Assembly (NCBI RefSeq): GCF_014204915.1
Contig: NZ_JACHMH010000001.1
Coordinates: 7,651,501-7,715,500 of the forward strand
DNA from: Crossiella cryophila
GTDB lineage: Bacteria; Actinomycetota; Actinomycetes; Mycobacteriales; Pseudonocardiaceae
DNA: 64,000 nucleotides
Reading direction: 5' to 3'
Part shown: positions 17,563-27,604 of the stretch, piece by piece
Layout: each line of letters starts with the position of its first letter
How positions within the stretch are numbered: the first letter of the stretch is position 1
Program-made: the position numbers and the translations under genes
Notes under the pieces: model-generated
Databases searched by the model: none
The model's input: only the letters and a program-made list of their open reading frames with translations
Told to the model about the DNA's origin: nothing

Positions 17563-20358
17563 TCAGCAGTTCGGCGAGCCCCACGGCCGCGGCCCGTGCC
17601 CGCCGACCGGCACCTTGACGATGAACTGGCAGCGCGGCACCTCGTCCAGGTTGTGCACGTTGCCCACGGTGAGGATGGCGGCCGGGCGGGTGGTGCCGGT
17701 GCGGGACTCGTGGAAGTTCACCCGGCCCGAGGCGCCCTGGAAATCGCCGAGCTGGGTGAGTTCCTGGGCGATGGCACCGCGGTGCGGCAGGTGGTCGGCG
17801 GCCTCGGCCGAGCGGCCACCACGTGGATCGGGCACCCGGTCGCGGATCTGGTTGCGTTCCACCGCGGCCAGGAACAGACCGGCCGCGTCATAGGCCAGGC
17901 CGATGCGTTCACCTGGCCAGGGCAGGTGCTCGCCCTTGGTCGCTTCCCTGGCGAAGGCGGCCACCGCCTCCGCACCCGGACCGCCCTGGGTCAGGTTGCG
18001 GAAGGTGCGGTAACCGGCGCAGAAGGTGTTCAGCGGCTGGGTCGCCTCCGGCCCGCCGCTGGCCACCCCCGCCACCAGCGATTCGGGCGCGCCACCGTTG
18101 CGGCAGGACCGCCCGGCCAGCACGATCCGGGTCCCCATCGACACATAGGACACCGCGACCTGGTTGAACTCATCCCGCCGGCGCAGCTCGGCCTGGGAGA
18201 CGAACCTGGCCACGCTGTCCGCGCCGATCACGGTGGGGCGGTTGAGATCGCACTGCTCGACCACCTCGCGCAGGAACTCCGGGAAGTCGTACTCCCGGCC
18301 CACGAAGAAGGCGATCCGGTCCTGCCCGCACTCGATCCGGACCTCGCCGACCCGCCGCTCCCACGGCCGTTGCGCGCCGCGGTCCGGGCCCAGTGCCTTG
18401 GCGGTCAGCGTGACCAGGCTTTCCAGGTAGTTGTCGGAAAGCCTCGGGTGGTAGATGGTCACCGGCTTGCCCGCCCAGCGCGCGTACTCCGCGATCAGCT
18501 CGGCCTCCACCTGGTTGCCGGGCACGATCTGGAAGTACAGCGGCGAGCGGTCCGGCAGCGCGTCCCCGGTCAGCGTGGTGGCCACCACCGGCACGCCGAG
18601 GTTGCCGATCGCGCCGATGGCGCTCTCGGTGGCCGGCACGGTCAGGCCCATGCCGACCACGCCGAGCACGGTCTGATCCGCCCGCAGCAGTTCGGCCAGC
18701 AGCTCGTCCACCACGGTGCGGGCCGCGGTCATCTTGTCCCCGCCGTTGGCCACCACGATCCGCAGCAACGGTTTGACCTGGTCCTTGTGGTTGTGCTGGC
18801 GCTGCCGGATGAGCAGCCCCTCCAGCTCCTCGGAGGTGGAGGCGTCGGTGCCGGCCTCCGCGCCGGGGTGGGTCAGGTCGGCGAAGTAGACCAGGGAGAC
18901 CAGCGGCCGCCGCGGGTTCTCCGCGTGCAGGCTCTTGGCCAGCTCGTTCTGCTCGAACAGGGCACGTTGCGCGGCCAGCAGCCGGTCGTCCCGGCCGAAG
19001 ACCTGGGCGGCGGAATCGCTGTAGCCAACGCAGGTCGCCTCCGCGGGCAGCCAGCGCACCGCCACCCCGGTCGAGGCGGTCACCGGCAGGCAGTCGCCCT
19101 GCCAGCGCACCAGCAGCGACTCCGCGCCCAGCAGGCTCGCCGCGACCAGCAGCACGGTCAGCGCGGCCGCGATGACCAGCCGCCGCGCGGCCAGCGGGGG
19201 TTTGCGTGGCCGGACGACCTGTTCGTGCCAGGCGGATTCGTCGGCCTCCAGCAGTGGTTCGTCCGCGCCGGGCAGCCGCAGGAAGACGAACCGGGCGTCC
19301 TCGCGCAGGGACTGCCTGCGCCGGGGCAGCTCGTGGTACCAGCGGTCCACCTCCACCTTGGCCCGGCTGACCGGCGCGGGCCTGGTCCCGTCCGGAAACC
19401 CGGCGGGTTTGGCGTCGGCGGTGGCCACCACGAACAGCGGATCGTGCGCGGTGGACTCGTTGCGCACGTCGTTGATCAGCCGCAGCAGCTCCCAGCCGCC
19501 GTTGTCCTCGGTGATCCCCTCCAGCAGCAGCACCACGTACGCGGTGCGCCGCCAGCGCCGGGGCCGCAGCCGCAGCGGCCGGTAGGCCCGGCGCAGGTCC
19601 TCCAGGAAGGCGTGCACCAGCAGCTTCTTGAGCTGGTCCAGGTTCTCCTCGTCCCGGCGGCCGGGGGTGAGGCGTTCGGCGAACCCGGCGAAGCTGGTGG
19701 AGTGGCCGGGCACCATGAACGGCTGCTTCATCAGCCAGCGCGGCACCGCGCCGAAGGGCCACACGCCGTGGCTCCACAGCCGGAACCGGACCGGCCGGTG
19801 CCAGGCCACCAGCAGGAAGGTCAGCGCCTGCAACCACCACGGCACGGCGTCGCCGGGGCCGGGCTGCTGCTGGGCGTGCGGGCGGCCGGTGGCGCCGTAC
19901 CAGTCATGCAGGGACTCCAGCACCCGCGCGCGGCTGCCGCGACCGGCGGCCGGCTGGTGGCAGGTGAGCCAGTCGGCCAGGCCGTAGTGCCGGAACCGGC
20001 TCAGCCTGGCGCCGAAGCGGTCCGCCTCCAGCAGGTGCCACAGCTCGTCCAGCAGCGGCAACAGCGGCGGTTCGCGATCCTCGGCGGCGCGCTCGACCCT
20101 GGCCCGCACCCTGGCCTCGGTGGCGGCCACGTCGATCCGGGCGTGCCGCACCCTGGGCGGTCCGGCGGCGTGCAGCCAGGTCTCCAGGCCGGTCTGGGTG
20201 TTCCAGTCCGCGCTGCCGCGCAGCAGGCACAGGAACGGGGTCGGCCGGTCGCCCCGGATCTCCCCTGACCTGCGGCGGAACCGCCAGCGCGGGCGGTCCA
20301 GCAGCCGGGCGACCTGGGTCAGCAGCGCGTGCAGGCCACGAAAGGACGGAGTTGCCAC
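17563..20358 (-). CDS. Large membrane protein with NTPase-like cytoplasmic part and periplasmic-binding domain
   Basis: A 931-residue protein in three parts. Residues 1-400 are cytoplasmic and contain segments (FLCLLRGSADWNTQTGLETWLH, YVVLLLEGITEDNGGWELLRLINDV) that recall degenerate P-loop NTPase regions, although no intact Walker A is visible. A single membrane helix follows near 410-430 (RLVIAAALTVLLVAASLLGA). The rest is an extracytoplasmic type I periplasmic-binding domain of the branched-chain amino acid receptor type (VLGVVGMGLTVPATESAIGAIGNLGVPVV, LAYDAAGLFLAAVE). The GTG at 20358 has GGGGAG upstream and was preferred to the open frame extending 33 bp further. Ligand-sensing across the membrane is inferred. 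No permease or ABC genes are next to it. Confidence 0.75.
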   Translation of the reverse strand: MATPSFRGLHALLTQVARLLDRPRWRFRRRSGEIRGDRPTPFLCLLRGSADWNTQTGLETWLHAAGPPRVRHARIDVAATEARVRARVERAAEDREPPLLPLLDELWHLLEADRFGARLSRFRHYGLADWLTCHQPAAGRGSRARVLESLHDWYGATGRPHAQQQPGPGDAVPWWLQALTFLLVAWHRPVRFRLWSHGVWPFGAVPRWLMKQPFMVPGHSTSFAGFAERLTPGRRDEENLDQLKKLLVHAFLEDLRRAYRPLRLRPRRWRRTAYVVLLLEGITEDNGGWELLRLINDVRNESTAHDPLFVVATADAKPAGFPDGTRPAPVSRAKVEVDRWYHELPRRRQSLREDARFVFLRLPGADEPLLEADESAWHEQVVRPRKPPLAARRLVIAAALTVLLVAASLLGAESLLVRWQGDCLPVTASTGVAVRWLPAEATCVGYSDSAAQVFGRDDRLLAAQRALFEQNELAKSLHAENPRRPLVSLVYFADLTHPGAEAGTDASTSEELEGLLIRQRQHNHKDQVKPLLRIVVANGGDKMTAARTVVDELLAELLRADQTVLGVVGMGLTVPATESAIGAIGNLGVPVVATTLTGDALPDRSPLYFQIVPGNQVEAELIAEYARWAGKPVTIYHPRLSDNYLESLVTLTAKALGPDRGAQRPWERRVGEVRIECGQDRIAFFVGREYDFPEFLREVVEQCDLNRPTVIGADSVARFVSQAELRRRDEFNQVAVSYVSMGTRIVLAGRSCRNGGAPESLVAGVASGGPEATQPLNTFCAGYRTFRNLTQGGPGAEAVAAFAREATKGEHLPWPGERIGLAYDAAGLFLAAVERNQIRDRVPDPRGGRSAEAADHLPHRGAIAQELTQLGDFQGASGRVNFHESRTGTTRPAAILTVGNVHNLDEVPRCQFIVKVPVGGHGPRPWGSPNC

Positions 20359-20452
20359 CGGCTTACTCCCCGTTCCTGGGTCGCCACCCACCGTGACGAC
20401 CTGGAGAAGGGGGAGTCTAGGTGCGCTGCTCCGCGCTGTACCCGGTTTGGCA

Positions 20453-22435
20453 TCAACCGCCCACGTGGATGACCGGCCGGCGGGCCGGGTCCTCCTCCGC
20501 GGTGCGCAGGATCTCGCGCACCACCGGCGGGGTGTCGCCCTGGCCGAGGATCAGGTAGCGGAACAGGTGGCCGAGCGGGCTGCCCTCGCTCCACTCGAAG
20601 TGGCAGTGCGGGCGTTCCCCGGTGGCATCGCGCAGGGCCAGCAGGATGGCCGCGATCGCGTTCGGCGCGGCCGGACTTTCCACCCGCATCACCCGGTGGC
20701 CGTCGATGTCCACGCCGCGGACCCTGAGCACCTCGCTGAAGTCGGATGGATCGACCACGTCGATCTCCAGGAAGATCACGTCGGCGGCGCCGGGCAGCGG
20801 GTTGAGGCCGCGCTGCTCGCGTTCCTTGGCCGAGTACTCGGCGTCGTCCCCGCCCTGGCGCTTGTTGGCGATGATGTTGAGCTGGCCGTCGTGCTCGATG
20901 GAGTCGGCGATGAACTTCCGCGCGGCCTCGTCGAACTCGATGTGCTCGACCCGCAGTTCGGTGGTGCGCGAGATCCGGGAGATCAGCGAGACCACGATGA
21001 TGCCGAGGATGAACAGCGCCGAGATGGCGATGCCGTCCGGCTTGCGGATCACGTTCTCCACCAGGGCATAGACGAGGACCAGGGTGAGCACGGTGAACCC
21101 GGCCGCGGCCCGCTTCTGCCTGCGCCGCCAGGCCGAGATGGCCACCGCGACCGCGCCGGAGACCATCATGGCCAGGATCCCGGTGGCGTAGGCGCCTGCC
21201 TGCTTGTTGACATCGGCGTTGAACGCGATGGTGATGATCACGCTGATCAGCGTGTAGACCAGCACCACCGGCCGCACCGCACGACCCCATTCCGGGGCCA
21301 TGCCGTAGGCGGGCAGGTACCGCGGCACGATGTTGATCAGACCGGCCATCGCGGAGGCGCCGGCGAACCACAGGATCAGGATGCTGCTGATGTCATAGGC
21401 GGTGCCGAACAGCTCGCCGAGTTCCTGGTGCGCCAGGTAGGCCATGGCGCGGCCGTTGGCGGGGCCGCCGGGCTTGAACGCCTCGTGCGGGATGAGCACC
21501 GTGGTGATCAGGCTGGTGGCCAGCAGGTAGACGGACATGATCAGCGCGGCGGCGGTGAGCAGCTTGCGGGTGTTGCGGATCCGGTCCCACAGCCGCTCCT
21601 GCTCGGTCTTCCCGTCCGCGGCGACCAGCGGCATCATGCTGACCCCGGTCTCGAACCCGGACAGGCCCAGCACCAGCGAGGGGAAGGCGATCAGGGCCGG
21701 GCCGATGATGCCGGTGAAGCCGCCCTGGCCGGAGGTCAGCGCGTCGAACCACCGGTCAAGGACCTCGGGGTGGGTGAACACATCCACCAGGCCGACCACC
21801 GAGACCACCGCGTTGAGCAGCAGGAACACCGCTACCAGGGGGATGGCCACGCCGACGGCCTCGCTGAAGCCGAGCAGGAAGACGAAGCCGAGGATGAGCA
21901 GCAGGCCGATGGTGATGGGCACCGCCAGGCCGTGCAGGGCCTCGCTGAGGTAGGGGTTCTCCAGCACGTGCACGGTGGCATCGGCCGAGGACAGGGTGAT
22001 GGTGACGATCCAGGAGGTCACCACGAAACCCAGTAGCACCAGCACGAATATCTTGCCCCGCCAGAACGGCAGCAGGTCCTCCAGCATGGCCACCGAGCCC
22101 TGGCCGTGCGGGCTCTCCGCGGCGACCCTGCGGTACATCGGCAGCATGCCGAGCAGGGTCAGCGCCACGATCACCAGCGTGGCCAGCGGGGAGAGCCAGC
22201 CCGCGGAGAGCACCGCGATGCCGGGCAGGTAGGACAGCGTGGAGAAGTAGTCGACGCCGGTCAGGCACATGACCTTCCACCAGGACTGCGGGGTGGCGTG
22301 CGCCTCGTCCGCCTCCGGGCCCACCGGGGCGACCCGCTTGGCCAGCAGCCAGCGGCTGACCTTGCCGCGGGGGTGCTGTGGGGGCACCGGACTGTCCATC
22401 CGGTCCGGGATCGTGACCCGCTCGCCGCCGCTCAT
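20453..22435 (-). CDS. APC-superfamily amino acid permease with C-terminal cytoplasmic domain
   Basis: A 660-residue transporter with about twelve membrane helices in the first 480 residues, starting [23 protein letters not shown], an APC-type first helix, and including [19 protein letters not shown] hydrophilic C-terminal domain of about 170 residues ([53 protein letters not shown]) follows and may be regulatory. The ATG at 22435 has GGAGGGG upstream. It probably takes up amino acids or related cations by proton symport. The substrate is unknown. Confidence 0.85.
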   Translation of the reverse strand: MSGGERVTIPDRMDSPVPPQHPRGKVSRWLLAKRVAPVGPEADEAHATPQSWWKVMCLTGVDYFSTLSYLPGIAVLSAGWLSPLATLVIVALTLLGMLPMYRRVAAESPHGQGSVAMLEDLLPFWRGKIFVLVLLGFVVTSWIVTITLSSADATVHVLENPYLSEALHGLAVPITIGLLLILGFVFLLGFSEAVGVAIPLVAVFLLLNAVVSVVGLVDVFTHPEVLDRWFDALTSGQGGFTGIIGPALIAFPSLVLGLSGFETGVSMMPLVAADGKTEQERLWDRIRNTRKLLTAAALIMSVYLLATSLITTVLIPHEAFKPGGPANGRAMAYLAHQELGELFGTAYDISSILILWFAGASAMAGLINIVPRYLPAYGMAPEWGRAVRPVVLVYTLISVIITIAFNADVNKQAGAYATGILAMMVSGAVAVAISAWRRRQKRAAAGFTVLTLVLVYALVENVIRKPDGIAISALFILGIIVVSLISRISRTTELRVEHIEFDEAARKFIADSIEHDGQLNIIANKRQGGDDAEYSAKEREQRGLNPLPGAADVIFLEIDVVDPSDFSEVLRVRGVDIDGHRVMRVESPAAPNAIAAILLALRDATGERPHCHFEWSEGSPLGHLFRYLILGQGDTPPVVREILRTAEEDPARRPVIHVGG

Positions 22436-22665
22436 CCGTGCATCCCCTCCACCGTCTCCGCCCCGTGCTCGCGCGCCGTGACCATGCCAGGAAGGAGATC
22501 CCCGCGCAGCACCGGGCCGGTCATTGACCGCTATGTCCGGTGCCTCCCGATTGCTGATATGAACACTTCGTGCGCAGTTCACCCGATCGTGTCCACACCA
22601 TGTGATTCTCAGCGAGTGGTAGCGCCAACCCTGCGGCGCTGCGCTTGGGGAGAGGACACCCAATC

Positions 22666-23859
22666 GTGCGTCCCTGGCATTCGATCGCCGTACTGATCGC
22701 CACCGTCACGGTGGCTACCGGACTCATCGCGCAGGCCCCCGCCGCCACCGGCGCGGCGCCCGCCATCACGGTGGCCCAGGCCATCGGCCAGCAGACCGGG
22801 GCCGCGGCCACCGTGCGCGGCTACGTGGTCGGCCAGCCCACCGCGACCAGCACCGTGCTGCGGGCGAACTTCCCCAACGACTACGCCCTGGCCCTGGCCG
22901 ACACCGCGGGCCAGAGCAACACCGGCCAGATGCTCTACGTGCAGATCAGCTCCGGCTACCGATCGGCATGGGGCCTCAAGACCAACCCCGGCCTGCTGGG
23001 CAGGCAGATCGAGGTGACCGGCCCGCTCAGCGCCTACTTCGCGCACCCGGGCCTGACCTCGCCGACCGGCTTCGCCTTCGCCGGCGCCCAGCCGACCACC
23101 AGCACCGGCCCGACCACCAGCACCAGTGCGGGCCCGACCAGCACCAGCAACGGCGGCGGCCCCGGCGAGTACGACAGCACCTATTACAAGAGCGCCATCG
23201 GCCGCACCGGCCCCGCACTCAAGGCCGAGCTGCACTCGATCATCAAGTCCCAGACCAAGCTCAGCTACGACCAGGTGTGGGACGCGCTCAAGGCCACCGA
23301 CCAGGATCCGGCCAAGCCCGACAACGTGATCCTGCTGTACTCCGGCCGCTCGCAGAGCAAGAACGGCAACGGCGGCAACCCGAACGACTGGAACCGGGAA
23401 CACGTCTGGGCCAAGTCGCACGGCGATTTCGGCACCGCCACCGGCCCCGGCACCGACCTGCACCACCTGCGCCCCGAGGACGTCTCGGTCAACGCCGACC
23501 GCGGCAACAAGGACTTCGACCAGGGCGGCTCCCCCGCCAACGAGGCCCCCGGCAGCTACACCGACAGCGATTCCTGGGAGCCCCGCAACGAGGTCAAGGG
23601 CGACGTGGCCCGGATGATCTTCTACATGGCGGTGCGCTACGAGGGCGGCGACGGCTTCGCCAACCTGGAGATCAACGACAACGTCAACAACGGCAGCAAC
23701 CCCTACCAGGGCCGCCTGTCCGTCCTGCGCCAGTGGAACGCCCAGGACCCACCGGACGCCTTCGAGAAGCGCCGCAACCAGGTGATCTACGAGACCTACC
23801 AGCGCAACCGCAACCCCTTCATCGACCACCCGGAATGGGTCAGCTCGATCTGGGGCTGA
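22666..23859 (+). CDS. Secreted endonuclease I (EndA/NucM family)
   Basis: A 397-residue secreted nuclease. A signal peptide ([19 protein letters not shown]) is followed by an OB-fold-like domain of about 110 residues ([24 protein letters not shown]), a Thr/Ser/Pro linker, and the endonuclease I domain. The catalytic region [17 protein letters not shown] carries the metal-site histidine, with [20 protein letters not shown] following. Enzymes of this type cut single- and double-stranded nucleic acid and often serve nutrient recovery. The GTG at 22666 with GAGAGGA upstream was chosen. Confidence 0.92.
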   Translation: MRPWHSIAVLIATVTVATGLIAQAPAATGAAPAITVAQAIGQQTGAAATVRGYVVGQPTATSTVLRANFPNDYALALADTAGQSNTGQMLYVQISSGYRSAWGLKTNPGLLGRQIEVTGPLSAYFAHPGLTSPTGFAFAGAQPTTSTGPTTSTSAGPTSTSNGGGPGEYDSTYYKSAIGRTGPALKAELHSIIKSQTKLSYDQVWDALKATDQDPAKPDNVILLYSGRSQSKNGNGGNPNDWNREHVWAKSHGDFGTATGPGTDLHHLRPEDVSVNADRGNKDFDQGGSPANEAPGSYTDSDSWEPRNEVKGDVARMIFYMAVRYEGGDGFANLEINDNVNNGSNPYQGRLSVLRQWNAQDPPDAFEKRRNQVIYETYQRNRNPFIDHPEWVSSIWG

Positions 23860-23874
23860 GTCCCGGGATTCTCG

Positions 23875-23899
23875 GCAGCCGGGTGACCGACCCGGCTGC
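23875..23899 (+). terminator. Hairpin after the endonuclease gene
   Basis: GCAGCCGGGT (23875-23884) pairs perfectly with ACCCGGCTGC (23890-23899) over a 5-base loop and is followed by TAGTTTCC. It lies just behind the endonuclease stop codon and 12 bp before the SpoOM-like gene, so it probably ends the upstream transcript. Confidence 0.6.
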
Positions 23900-23911
23900 T
23901 AGTTTCCGTTC

Positions 23912-25072
23912 GTGTTCAAGAAGATGCTCGGCGCCTTCGGTCTCGGCGGCCCCACCGCCACCACCGTGCCGCACACCCAGGAGATCGAACCCGGCCAGAC
24001 CCTCACCGGCCAGGTACACCTCCAGGGCGGCAACACCGACACCGAGATCACCCAGGTAGCGCTGGTACTGGTCACCGTGGTCACGGTGGACGGCCCCGAA
24101 CAGCGGATCATCGGCGAGTTCCAGCGAGTGACGCTGCCCCAGGCAGTCCAGCTCCCCGCAGGCCAACAACTCACCCTGCCCTTCACCATCCCGATGCCCT
24201 GGGAAACCCCGATCACCGCGGTAGGCCCCGCGCTGCTGCCGGACGTCGCGGTCGAACTGCGCACCGAGCTGATCACCAGCGGCGCACCGGTCAAGGTCGA
24301 TCCGGTGTCGCTGCTGGTGCAGCCGATGGCCGGACAGGACCGGGTGCTGGACGCGGTGGGTGAGCTGGGGCTGCAGTTCCGCAACGCCGAGGTGGTGGCG
24401 GGGCGGGTGCCGGAGGCTGCGCAGGAGCTGGGGTTCTTTCAGCGGTGGTTCTTCTATCCGCCGGTGGGGCTGGCGGGGCGGTTGAACGAGGTTGAGGTGG
24501 CTTTTGTGGCTGGGGGTGGGGGGTTGGTGGTGTCGTTGATCGCGGATCGGCGGGTGTTGGGGGCGGCACGGTATTCGCTGGGGCGGGATGAGGCGGCGGC
24601 GATGGAGTGGGGGGCGGTGCTTGGGGAGTGGCTCGCGGGGGTGGCGGCTGGGGCTGGGGTCGGAGTGCCGGGGGCTGGGGTCGCGGGCGGACCGGGGATG
24701 GCGGCCGGGGCTGGGGTGCTGGGAGCGGGGGTCGGGGTCGCGGGAAATGAGGGCGGGAGCGGGCCGGGTCCGGCTGCTGGGGCTGGGATGGCGAGCGGAT
24801 CGGCGATGGCGAGCGGGGCTGGGATGGCGTCCGGTGCTGGGGTGGGTCCGGCGGTGGGCGGGGGTCAGCCCGGTGTGGCTGCTCCGGGCGGGTATACGCC
24901 GGTTTACGAGCAGCAGCAGGGTTATCCGGGGCAGCCGGGACATCCTGGGCAGCCGAATGAGCAGGGGTCGCGGGGGTCCGGCGTGGGCAAGATCGTGGCG
25001 GCCGGTGCGGCGGGCGTGGTCGGCGGGCTGATCATCAACGAGATGCTGGACGACGACCTGGATGTGCTCTAG
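23912..25072 (+). CDS. SpoOM-like (sporulation-control) protein with low-complexity tail
   Basis: A 386-residue protein. Residues 1-230 match the SpoOM/arrestin-like fold, beginning MFKKMLGAFGLGGP and including IEPGQTLTGQVHLQGG and FQRWFFYPPVGLAG. In Bacillus Spo0M influences sporulation; actinobacterial homologues are common but little studied. A Gly/Ala/Met-rich low-complexity stretch (about 245-315) and a Gln/Pro-rich segment follow, and then a glycine-zipper-like hydrophobic C-terminus (VAAGAAGVVGGLIINEML). Third-position composition in the tail differs from the first half, which fits repeat expansion. Confidence 0.82.
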   Translation: MFKKMLGAFGLGGPTATTVPHTQEIEPGQTLTGQVHLQGGNTDTEITQVALVLVTVVTVDGPEQRIIGEFQRVTLPQAVQLPAGQQLTLPFTIPMPWETPITAVGPALLPDVAVELRTELITSGAPVKVDPVSLLVQPMAGQDRVLDAVGELGLQFRNAEVVAGRVPEAAQELGFFQRWFFYPPVGLAGRLNEVEVAFVAGGGGLVVSLIADRRVLGAARYSLGRDEAAAMEWGAVLGEWLAGVAAGAGVGVPGAGVAGGPGMAAGAGVLGAGVGVAGNEGGSGPGPAAGAGMASGSAMASGAGMASGAGVGPAVGGGQPGVAAPGGYTPVYEQQQGYPGQPGHPGQPNEQGSRGSGVGKIVAAGAAGVVGGLIINEMLDDDLDVL

Positions 25073-25468
25073 CAGTCCGGCTCCTAGGGCGAGGCCGACA
25101 TCGTGCTGCCGGCGCGTGGTCGCGACCTGATCGCTGGCACGTTGATGCTCCCGATTGCCTCGGGCACGCGTCGAGGAGGCCGTTCGCCTGGCGCGGCCAA
25201 TCAGCTGCATGAACGCCTGGGCCTTCGCTCGGGCGAGGTCCCGAACGACGTGCCGCCCCGGCTGAGTCTTTGACAGCAGCGCGTTCCCCGGCGACGACCT
25301 CCGTGGCGTGGCTGACGTGCTCGAGGGTTTGTTCGACTGGCGGGCTTGAGCGTTCGTCAGGGTGGGCTGGCGGGTGGAGCCGGTTGAACGCCGCGGCGAA
25401 GTGCGCGCGGTGGGGTGTTCGGGGTACCCGGGTTGGTTGGGGTGGGGGTGGGGCGATATTGGTAGGGC
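25073..25468. other. Intergenic region of about 400 bp, no gene recognised
   Basis: I see no gene, RNA or clear regulatory site here. Open frames on both strands lack family resemblance and good start sites. The composition is somewhat less GC-rich than the flanking genes, and it could be decayed sequence. It includes the promoter region of the NCS2 permease. Confidence 0.5.
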
Positions 25469-26761
25469 ATGACTAACGTGCATCCGGTCGATGAGCGGCT
25501 TGGCGCTGGGCGGCTGGCGGTGCTGGGTTTGCAGCACGTGTTGGTGTTGTATGCCGGGGCGGTGGCGGCGCCGGTGGTGCTGGCGGCGGGGTTGGGGTTG
25601 TCGACGGCGGATCTGGTCTACCTGGTGGCGACTGATCTGTTGTTGTGTGGGTTGGGCACCCTGTTGCAGTCGCTGGGGGTGTGGAAGGTCGGCGTGCGGA
25701 TGCCGATGGTGCTGGGGGCGGCGTTCACCAGTGTCGCGCCGATGTTGGTGATCGCGCAGGGGCATGACATCCGGACCATGTATGGGGCCCTGCTGGTTTC
25801 CGGGGTGTTCATGGTGCTGGCGGCGCCGTTGTTCGGGCGGTTGTTGCGGTTCTTCCCGCCGGTGGTGATGGGGACCGCGATCACGTTGATCGGGATCCAG
25901 CTGGTGCCGGTGGCGGCGGGGATGATCGTGGGGGTCAATCCGGCCGCGCCCGGCTTTGGCAGCCCTGGGGCCATTGGGCTGGCGCTGGTCGTGGTGGTTG
26001 TTGTGGTTGCGGTGCACCGGTTCTTGCCGGGTGGGGTGCGGCAGTTGTCGATCCTGATCGGGCTCCTGGTGGGTACCGGGGTCGCGGTGGGGTTGGGGCT
26101 GGTTGATCTGGGGGCGGTTTTCCGGGGGCCGGTGGTGGGGTTCCCTGAGCCGTTCCACTTTGGACTGCCGAGCTTTGAGTGGTCGGCGATCCTGTCTTTG
26201 ATCATTATTCAGATCGTGATCATGGTGGAGTGTGCCGGGCAGGTGCAGGCGGTGGGGACCGCGGTGGACAAGCCGGTGGGGCCCTCGGATGTAGCCGCCA
26301 GCCTGCGTGCCGATGGGCTGATCACCATGCTGGCCAGTGTGTTCCAGTCGTTCATGTACGTCACCTACGCACAGAACATCGGCATGGTGAGTGTGACCAA
26401 GGTGCGCAGTCGCTACGTCACGGCGGTGGCGGGTGGGATCGCGTTGACGTTGAGCTTCTTTCCGTTCATGGGGCGGGTTGTGTCGGTGGTGCCGCAGCCG
26501 GTACTGGGTGGGGCCGCGTTGGTGATGGTGGCGACCGTTGCCCTGGTGGGGGTGCGGATTCTGTCCACTGTGGACCTTCAGGATGGGCGGAATCTGGTGG
26601 TGGTGGCCGTTTCACTGGGGGTGGGGTTGTTGCCTACGGTGCAGCCTGCGTTCTACAGCCAGTTTCCGCCTTCGGCTCAGTTGTTCCTGAGCAGCAGTGT
26701 GGCAACCGGGACCGTGGTCGCGTTCGTGCTGAACCTGGTTCTGCCTCAGCGTAAGGACTGA
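25469..26761 (+). CDS. NCS2-family nucleobase permease (xanthine/uric acid type)
   Basis: A 430-residue permease with 12-14 membrane segments. The NCS2/NAT signature is YAQNIGMVSVTKVRSRYV, with the Q-N-x-G-x4-T pattern typical of xanthine and uric acid transporters; the upstream MVECAGQVQAVG carries the conserved glutamate of helix 8. The N-terminal LGLQHVLVLYAGAVAAPVVL is also a family hallmark. It should import purine bases with protons. Its 3' end overlaps the convergent SRPBCC gene by 16 bp. GT-rich codon use sets it slightly apart from its neighbours. Confidence 0.92.
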   Translation: MTNVHPVDERLGAGRLAVLGLQHVLVLYAGAVAAPVVLAAGLGLSTADLVYLVATDLLLCGLGTLLQSLGVWKVGVRMPMVLGAAFTSVAPMLVIAQGHDIRTMYGALLVSGVFMVLAAPLFGRLLRFFPPVVMGTAITLIGIQLVPVAAGMIVGVNPAAPGFGSPGAIGLALVVVVVVVAVHRFLPGGVRQLSILIGLLVGTGVAVGLGLVDLGAVFRGPVVGFPEPFHFGLPSFEWSAILSLIIIQIVIMVECAGQVQAVGTAVDKPVGPSDVAASLRADGLITMLASVFQSFMYVTYAQNIGMVSVTKVRSRYVTAVAGGIALTLSFFPFMGRVVSVVPQPVLGGAALVMVATVALVGVRILSTVDLQDGRNLVVVAVSLGVGLLPTVQPAFYSQFPPSAQLFLSSSVATGTVVAFVLNLVLPQRKD

Positions 26762-27243
26762 GCCACCAGGTCCAGGGCGTGCAGGGACTCCTGCATGCCG
26801 GCCTCCATGCCGGTCTCCAGGATCAGGTCGCGCAGGGCCTTGTCCGGGTGGTCGACCAGCAGGTGCAGGTGGGTGCGGTCGCCCTCGCCGGTGAAGGTGT
26901 AGGTGCACAGCACGGGCGGCTCGGGTTCAGGCACGCCGGACTGTTCGTACACCTCGGTGCACACGACCCGCTCCTCGGGCACGATCTCGCGGTACTCGCC
27001 GTGGAAGGCGACCTCGAAGCCGCCGTTGGCGATCATGACGTAGCGCCACTGGCCGCCGACCCGCAGATCGATCTCGGCCGAGGTGACCTGGCCGCGCTGA
27101 CCCGCCCACCAGCGTTTGACCAGTTCGGGCGTTGTCCATGCCTTGTACACCAGGTGCCGGGGCGCGTTGAACTCGCGCGTGATCAGCATCTGGGTGTCAC
27201 TGGGCAGCGTCAGCACCGCCGTGTGGTTCGCCGTCGTGCTCAT
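26746..27243 (-). CDS. SRPBCC (AHSA1-like) domain protein
   Basis: A 165-residue single-domain protein with the START/Bet v 1-like fold: ITREFNAPRHLVYKAWTTPELVKRWW at the N-terminus and LHLLVDHPDKALRDLILETGMEAGMQESLHAL at the C-terminus. Such proteins bind hydrophobic ligands in a cavity and are frequently paired with ArsR regulators, as here: the ArsR gene overlaps its start by 47 bp. No enzymatic role is evident. Confidence 0.92.
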   Translation of the reverse strand: MSTTANHTAVLTLPSDTQMLITREFNAPRHLVYKAWTTPELVKRWWAGQRGQVTSAEIDLRVGGQWRYVMIANGGFEVAFHGEYREIVPEERVVCTEVYEQSGVPEPEPPVLCTYTFTGEGDRTHLHLLVDHPDKALRDLILETGMEAGMQESLHALDLVAQSLR

Positions 27244-27574
27244 CCTCTTCCTCCTTCATCTCCGCCAGGACCTCGTCCAGCAGCTCGAAGCGCTCTTCCC
27301 ACAGCTGTTCATAGCGCCGCACCCAGTCGTGGATGGGTTTGAGCGGCCCGCCGTTCATCCGGTACAGCCGCTGCCGCCCCTCGTCACGCACGTCGACCAG
27401 GCCGACCTCGCGCAGCACGCGCAGGTGCTTGGACACCTGGGGCTGCGCCAGACCGAGCGCGCTGACCAGGTCGTTCACCGCTCGCTCACCGCCGGAGAGC
27501 AGGTCGAGGATCTCCCGCCGCCGGGGTTCGGCTATCGCGTTGAACGCGTCTGTGGTCGTTGCCGCTCGCGCCAT
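27197..27574 (-). CDS. ArsR-family transcriptional regulator
   Basis: A 125-residue winged-helix repressor (FNAIAEPRRREILDLLSGGERAVNDLVSALGLAQPQVSKHLRVLREVGLVDVRDEGRQRLYRM). The metal-binding cysteines of ArsR or SmtB are absent, so it belongs to the metal-independent subgroup usually encoded with SRPBCC proteins. It overlaps the SRPBCC gene by 47 bp, an unusually long overlap that ensures co-expression. Autoregulation is likely. Confidence 0.92.
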   Translation of the reverse strand: MARAATTTDAFNAIAEPRRREILDLLSGGERAVNDLVSALGLAQPQVSKHLRVLREVGLVDVRDEGRQRLYRMNGGPLKPIHDWVRRYEQLWEERFELLDEVLAEMKEEEDEHDGEPHGGADAAQ

Positions 27575-27604
27575 GGGGCCATCGTATACCCATATGAGAA
27601 TAGG

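Noticed and set aside
17596-20268. An 890-codon open frame on the plus strand opposite the large binding-protein gene
   Set aside because: It is a mirror of a GC-rich gene. The translation is His/Gly/Pro/Gln-rich without family features, while the minus strand gives clear membrane and binding-protein segments.
25073-25468. Possible recombinase or transposase remnant before the NCS2 gene
   Set aside because: Fragments such as RDLARAKAQAFMQLIGRARR on the minus strand were considered, but no catalytic motif or inverted ends could be shown.
23840-26158. A 772-codon minus-strand frame across the SpoOM and NCS2 genes
   Set aside because: Low-complexity shadow of two real plus-strand genes.
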